IMG/VR virus record: IMGVR_UViG_3300042691_022780
Location: 1-22,241 of that record
Length of the DNA: 22,241 bases
Direction: 5' to 3' (one strand)
Source of the DNA: a virus
Program-made: the position numbers and the translations under genes
In this document: positions 19,557 through 22,241 of the stretch, piece by piece
How the letters are laid out: each line of letters opens with the position of its first letter
How positions within the stretch are numbered: the stretch's first letter is position 1
Notes under the pieces: model-generated
What the model was told of the DNA's origin: nothing
Seen by the model: the letters and a program-made list of their open reading frames with translations, nothing else
Database searches by the model: none

Positions 19557-20137
19557 AGCTCTACGTCATCATCGGGGGAGATGGATTTGTCTTTGACATT
19601 ACCACGAACATGGCGGACACAAAGAGGAGAGTCCGCTCAGCAGTTGGTGCGATGGAAGGTTGCACTGTTGCTCTCTTCCGAGTCCCACAGGATCTTGAAA
19701 ACGTCCGGGCACTTTTCTTCCACACCTTTGGTAAAAGAGTACCCATTAGCGCCACGGTTCTAGGCGCGTGGTATGTCACCAAACGTGGGGCGCTTCGCCC
19801 CATGCCAATCAGCGACTATGAGGGATTACATGATCGATTACAGCGAAGGGTACTTGGCGCTCAGAAAGCACCTCGACGCCTTGTGGAGCGCTACTTTGAC
19901 CCAAGACTGGCAGACGGCGATGACGTGCTGCCTATCGATTCAATCTTTAGCGGCATCGACCTCGATGGAGCTGTGTCGGGAGATGCTGAAGGAGCAAGAG
20001 AGGCGAAAGAAGTAAATGACTCCAACCGCAGCGAAGATCCTCAAGTACTTGCAGGAGAGGAAACGCCCTGTGGCAGCAGCCCAGTTGTCGAATCACTTCC
20101 TTCAGCCCCTCAGCACCATCCGGAGCGCGTTGCATGA
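19553..20137 (+). CDS. Unknown protein, long overlap with two downstream genes
   Basis: The ATG at 19553 overlaps the previous stop as ATGA. The first 85 or so residues look genuine (MKLYVIIGGDGFVFDITTNM, then AVGAMEGCTVALFRVP and FGKRVPISATVLGAWYVTKR). From about 19818 the same DNA also encodes, in other frames, the genes at 19818 and 20016, which both look real. The last 107 codons may therefore be a chance open frame, a true overprinted extension, or the result of a sequencing indel. The C-terminal part is acidic and low in structure (GDAEGAREAKEVNDSNRSED). Function is unknown. Confidence 0.5.
   Translation: MKLYVIIGGDGFVFDITTNMADTKRRVRSAVGAMEGCTVALFRVPQDLENVRALFFHTFGKRVPISATVLGAWYVTKRGALRPMPISDYEGLHDRLQRRVLGAQKAPRRLVERYFDPRLADGDDVLPIDSIFSGIDLDGAVSGDAEGAREAKEVNDSNRSEDPQVLAGEETPCGSSPVVESLPSAPQHHPERVA
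19818..20015 (+). CDS. 65-aa helical protein
   Basis: It starts MRDYMIDYSEGYLALRKHLD (a second ATG four codons later is possible). It is helical throughout, with SATLTQDWQTAMTCCLSIQS and a basic end (REMLKEQERRKK). Small proteins of this 'Y.ALRK.LDALW.A....DW..A' type are common in phage accessory regions. Its stop abuts the ATG of the winged-helix gene (TAAATG), typical of true operon neighbours. It overlaps the preceding frame out of phase. Confidence 0.65.
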   Translation: MRDYMIDYSEGYLALRKHLDALWSATLTQDWQTAMTCCLSIQSLAASTSMELCREMLKEQERRKK

Positions 20138-20327
20138 GCTTAGAGAGCAAGACATCGCGGACTTCGAAACAATCAGCGGCCAGCCGGGGAAGCCCCGGCA
20201 GCTCTGGTACTACCGCCGTCGCGTGGCCCTTTCCGCCGTTCCCGCTTCCGCCCCAGCCGCACCACCCACCCCCCGACCGAGCGCTCCTCGGAAGTGGACG
20301 GTCTACGATGACCGAGCTTATGACTGA
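20016..20327 (+). CDS. Winged-helix-like DNA-binding protein
   Basis: This 103-aa protein starts directly after the previous stop. Residues 1-45 (MTPTAAKILKYLQERKRPVA, then QLSNHFLQPLSTIRSALHEL) fit a winged helix: helix, short turn, recognition helix. They are followed by a wing-like GQPGKPRQLWYYRRR (about 54-68). The tail is Pro/Ala-rich. The fold suggests sequence-specific DNA or RNA binding and it is a candidate regulator. There is no dimerisation domain of known type. The start has AGGCGAAAG upstream as a weak ribosome site. Confidence 0.7.
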   Translation: MTPTAAKILKYLQERKRPVAAAQLSNHFLQPLSTIRSALHELREQDIADFETISGQPGKPRQLWYYRRRVALSAVPASAPAAPPTPRPSAPRKWTVYDDRAYD

Positions 20328-20358
20328 CGTTGGCCCTTCACCCTTTTAAGGAACTCCC

Positions 20359-20628
20359 ATGACCACCTACACTGCTCTGAATCTTTCCGCGATGTCATCC
20401 AAGTACGGCACCCCATCGGACCGCTTCGAAGCGGTCGTCTACGACCTGAACGGGATCACGTATGTGCCGCACTACCGCAACAAGTCGATCTATGTCGGAC
20501 CCGGCTATCCCCGGCACACCCTCATGCGCTACAGCGACCTCGAGATGCAGCTGATGGGTGCCAAGCCTCGCACTGAAATGCTTTGGCATCGGGGGGACAG
20601 TGGGCGCGTTGATAACAAGAACCCGTGA
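20359..20628 (+). CDS. 89-aa protein, unknown function
   Basis: It starts MTTYTALNLSAMSSKYGTPS with AAGGAA 7 bases upstream, and contains VVYDLNGITYVPHYRNKSIY and HTLMRYSDLEMQLMGAKPRT. It is a small alpha/beta protein with many tyrosines and no membrane segment. It lies 31 bases after the winged-helix gene and 11 before the next. No family is recognised. Confidence 0.7.
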   Translation: MTTYTALNLSAMSSKYGTPSDRFEAVVYDLNGITYVPHYRNKSIYVGPGYPRHTLMRYSDLEMQLMGAKPRTEMLWHRGDSGRVDNKNP

Positions 20629-20639
20629 GGAGAATTTAA

Positions 20640-20873
20640 ATGTCGGATACTAATCTTAGACCCATTCTGAAGTGTCGCGTTAATCGTATTGAGTACGATT
20701 TTGATTCCCGCAGTGGGCATTTGTTTTTGCCAGAAGGTAACTGCACTGATATGCAGGGTACCATTGGGTTCTTCTTAAATATAGACCCAGACGTTATTCG
20801 TATTCACACTTGGCAAGGGGGACAATTGGACACTCAGTACGTTATCTATGACGGCTTATGGACAGCCATTTAG
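20640..20873 (+). CDS. 77-aa protein with atypical, AT-richer codon use
   Basis: It starts MSDTNLRPILKCRVNRIEYD with GAGGAG 7 bases before the ATG, and is beta-rich (HLFLPEGNCTDMQGTIGFFL, then DVIRIHTWQGGQLDTQYVIY). The codons often end in A or T (ATT, GTT, TTG, GAT), unlike the surrounding GC-rich genes. This suggests a different origin or different selection. Function is unknown. Its end overlaps the longer possible start of the DUF3310 gene. Confidence 0.7.
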   Translation: MSDTNLRPILKCRVNRIEYDFDSRSGHLFLPEGNCTDMQGTIGFFLNIDPDVIRIHTWQGGQLDTQYVIYDGLWTAI

Positions 20874-20893
20874 GGGACATTCGTGAGGCAGGC

Positions 20894-21187
20894 ATGAAGA
20901 CACTAAGTGATGTGATTCGCGACCGGATGGAGATCTACAAAGCCATGGAAGAAGACCAGAAGAAAGCCGACGATATGCAAGTGGGCGGCTCGCACTACAA
21001 AGACATGCCCGTGCAACCGTGGACGGTGATGCAGGCTGTGCTCAGTGATGAGGAGTTCAGAGGATTCCTCAAGGGCAACATCATCAAGTACGCCATGCGC
21101 CAAGGCAGAAAAGATGGCAGTGATGATGCCGGCAAGCTGCAGCACTACCTCCAGAAGTTGCATGAGGTAGACACCACATGGCCATGA
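20894..21187 (+). CDS. DUF3310 protein
   Basis: This 97-aa protein carries the DUF3310 signature: VGGSHYKDMPVQPWTVMQAV (30-49), FRGFLKGNIIKYAMRQGRK (about 55-73) and DDAGKLQHYLQKL (about 77-89). DUF3310 is widespread in phages and also occurs in T7 gp1.7-related proteins linked to nucleotide phosphorylation; the exact reaction here is not known. I prefer the ATG at 20894 (GGCAGG just upstream); the ATG at 20858 inside the previous gene is also possible. The end overlaps the nuclease gene by 10 bases. Confidence 0.85.
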   Translation: MKTLSDVIRDRMEIYKAMEEDQKKADDMQVGGSHYKDMPVQPWTVMQAVLSDEEFRGFLKGNIIKYAMRQGRKDGSDDAGKLQHYLQKLHEVDTTWP

Positions 21188-21474
21188 CACCTGAGGGGCG
21201 GGTAAAGGCCGCCGTCAGGAAGATGCTAGGTGAGCTGGGGGCGTATCACTTCGCGCCCCCGGCGAATGGCTACGGACGCATGGGCATCCCTGACATCGTG
21301 GGTTGTTATCGCGGGTACTTCTTCGCCATCGAGTGCAAGGCAGGCCGGGGAAAGCTCACGGCATTGCAAGAGCTCGAGATCGAGCGCATCCGCGAAGCAG
21401 GTGGTGTGGCGTGGGTAGTGAACGAGGACAACATCGAGGAAGTGCAGCAGTGGCTGAGTCAGCTCACGAGGTAG
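21178..21474 (+). CDS. VRR-NUC domain nuclease
   Basis: This 98-aa stand-alone nuclease of the PD-(D/E)XK superfamily shows the VRR-NUC order: TPEGRVKAAVRKML (4-17), GYGRMGIPDIVG with D39, FAIECKAG with E52 and K54, then Q64, and EAGGVAWVV (about 73-81). All active-site residues are present. Such phage nucleases are thought to act on branched or recombination intermediates. The start may be either of two ATGs (21178 or 21184) overlapping the DUF3310 end. Its length is normal for the family. Confidence 0.9.
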   Translation: MAMTPEGRVKAAVRKMLGELGAYHFAPPANGYGRMGIPDIVGCYRGYFFAIECKAGRGKLTALQELEIERIREAGGVAWVVNEDNIEEVQQWLSQLTR

Positions 21475-21656
21475 TTGAGCGGCTTATCCAAAACTGCAAA
21501 GGCATCGTTGACTACCACGTAGATAACACCAAGCTCCCGGGGAACGGCAGGAAAGTTGTGCGAGACGCGATGTATGCGAGGGTCACTCGCCTGACGTTCT
21601 CTGGGTTTGGGTCGCGGCTACCGTTTCGGTGGGCTGGAGTAAGGAAAAAGAAATGA
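21450..21656 (+). CDS. 68-aa protein, GTG start
   Basis: The frame begins with GTG at 21450 (overlapping the nuclease gene by 25 bases, GAGGA about 10 bases upstream). It encodes VAESAHEVVERLIQNCKGIV, then DYHVDNTKLPGNGRKVVRDA and a basic end (RWAGVRKKK). No ATG is available before the region after the nuclease. The end overlaps the next gene as ATGA. The small basic helical protein is not recognised; it is plausibly a nucleic-acid binder. Confidence 0.5.
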   Translation: MAESAHEVVERLIQNCKGIVDYHVDNTKLPGNGRKVVRDAMYARVTRLTFSGFGSRLPFRWAGVRKKK

Positions 21657-21874
21657 CGCGAGATGAAATAGTTTTGATGGCGAGGAAAGCAGATTTGTGG
21701 ATCACCAGCGATGAGCGGTGGGCTGCTGTCGTGCGGTTTGCCAACCTTGTCGCTGCTGCCGAGCGTGAGGCGTGTGCGAAGGTGTGTGAGGAGATTGCAA
21801 ACAAACCATCAAACATGGTGTTAGGTGTGGCACTTGATTGCGCCGCAGCAATCAGAGCAAGGGGAGAGGAATGA
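21653..21874 (+). CDS. 73-aa protein of common phage type
   Basis: The ATG at 21653 overlaps the preceding stop as ATGA, with AAGGAAAAAG upstream. It encodes MTRDEIVLMARKADLWITSD, then RFANLVAAAEREACAKVCEE and an Ala-rich end (ALDCAAAIRARGEE). The 'RFA.LVAAAEREACA.VCEE' and 'CAAAIRARG' elements recur in many small phage proteins of unknown function in GC-rich hosts. It is helical with three cysteines. It overlaps the next gene by four bases. Confidence 0.75.
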   Translation: MTRDEIVLMARKADLWITSDERWAAVVRFANLVAAAEREACAKVCEEIANKPSNMVLGVALDCAAAIRARGEE

Positions 21875-22071
21875 CACAACCAGAGGCATTGAGACTGGCT
21901 GATGAGCTGGAACGTGTTGCCGAGTACGACCATCAGGTGCAAGCCGCTGCCGAGCTACGCCGGTTGTATCAAGTGAATTTAGACCTGCTGGGTGAACTGT
22001 ATGTGCTTCGTGCATCGAAACATCTTAAAGATGTGACGGCGGCGTACAAGAAGATAGCGGAGGGGGAATGA
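21871..22071 (+). CDS. 66-aa helical protein
   Basis: It starts MTQPEALRLADELERVAEYD in the ATGA overlap with the preceding gene, with GAGAGG upstream. It is helical: QVQAAAELRRLYQVNLDLLG, ending in AAYKKIAEGE. 'EALRLADELE' starts with later heptad-like repeats are common among short phage proteins; a coiled coil is likely. The function is unknown. Confidence 0.7.
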   Translation: MTQPEALRLADELERVAEYDHQVQAAAELRRLYQVNLDLLGELYVLRASKHLKDVTAAYKKIAEGE

Positions 22072-22241
22072 GCATTGACGTAATGAAACAGGCGTTAGAG
22101 GCATTGGAGCGAGGCGAAACCAAACTACGTTATGAAGCCATCACCGCCCTGCGCGCTGCAATCGAGCAGGTGCAGGAGCCGGTGGCGTTCGATCACGGCA
22201 TTGGAATCGACCGCTTTAAGGTAGTGCGCGGGGCGTTCTGG
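22068..22241 (+). CDS. Small phage protein, cut by the window edge
   Basis: It starts at an ATG in the ATGA overlap after the preceding gene (GGGGGA upstream), and runs open to the window end (58 codons). It encodes MSIDVMKQALEALERGETKL, then AITALRAAIEQVQEPVAFDH. The 'MKQALEAL....AI.ALR.AIEQ..EPVA' type is frequent in phages and of unknown function. The C-terminal end is missing. Confidence 0.75.
   Translation, partial: MSIDVMKQALEALERGETKLRYEAITALRAAIEQVQEPVAFDHGIGIDRFKVVRGAFW

Overview
The window looks like part of a tailed double-stranded DNA phage (Caudoviricetes) genome or prophage of a GC-rich, probably proteobacterial host. The virion genes are contiguous (small and large terminase, portal, GroES-like co-chaperonin, scaffold-like protein, major capsid protein). 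Genes are packed with ATGA-, TAATG- and ATGGTAA-type overlaps, most starts have a GGAG-type Shine-Dalgarno, and the promoters that can be seen are sigma70-like (TTGACA-N16/17-TANNNT-like). No integrase, polymerase, lysis or tail gene is visible. The host assignment is inference from base composition and promoter type only.

Layout: positions 1-9739 form a leftward head-morphogenesis operon: terminase small subunit, TerL, portal, a 65-aa protein, GroES-like protein, scaffold-like protein, two accessory structural proteins, major capsid protein, an intrinsic terminator with a UUCG loop, two small structural-type proteins, and then small basic or membrane proteins that run off the left edge. Positions 9740-10112 hold the divergent promoter region. 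A single gene of unknown function (10113-10706) has its own sigma70 promoter and terminator. Positions 10707-11679 are almost 1 kb without a credible gene but dense in DNA signals: a solitary type I-E-like CRISPR repeat, two copies of a 15-bp palindrome, eight copies of an octamer arranged convergently around a 21-bp inverted repeat, three 46-bp direct repeats, and a promoter. This is the best candidate for an origin and regulatory hub.

Positions 11680-22241 are rightward early/middle genes: a Gp88-like protein, a NinX-like (DUF2591) protein, a remarkable array of eight tiny translationally overlapping genes (13460-14694), then a second promoter driving a MoxR-type AAA+ ATPase and a VWA/zinc-peptidase partner with satellite genes. 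A DUF3150-like gene, two small helix-turn-helix proteins, a DUF3310 protein, a VRR-NUC nuclease and several small phage proteins follow, the last running off the right edge.

Two things stand out. One is the array of basic microproteins, whose junctions fall into two stereotyped overlap types, suggesting growth by cassette duplication. The other is a family of seven 15-bp palindromes (TTCTAAYCATTAGAA and variants) found only at gene starts and regulatory regions of the rightward half, apparently one phage-wide control element.
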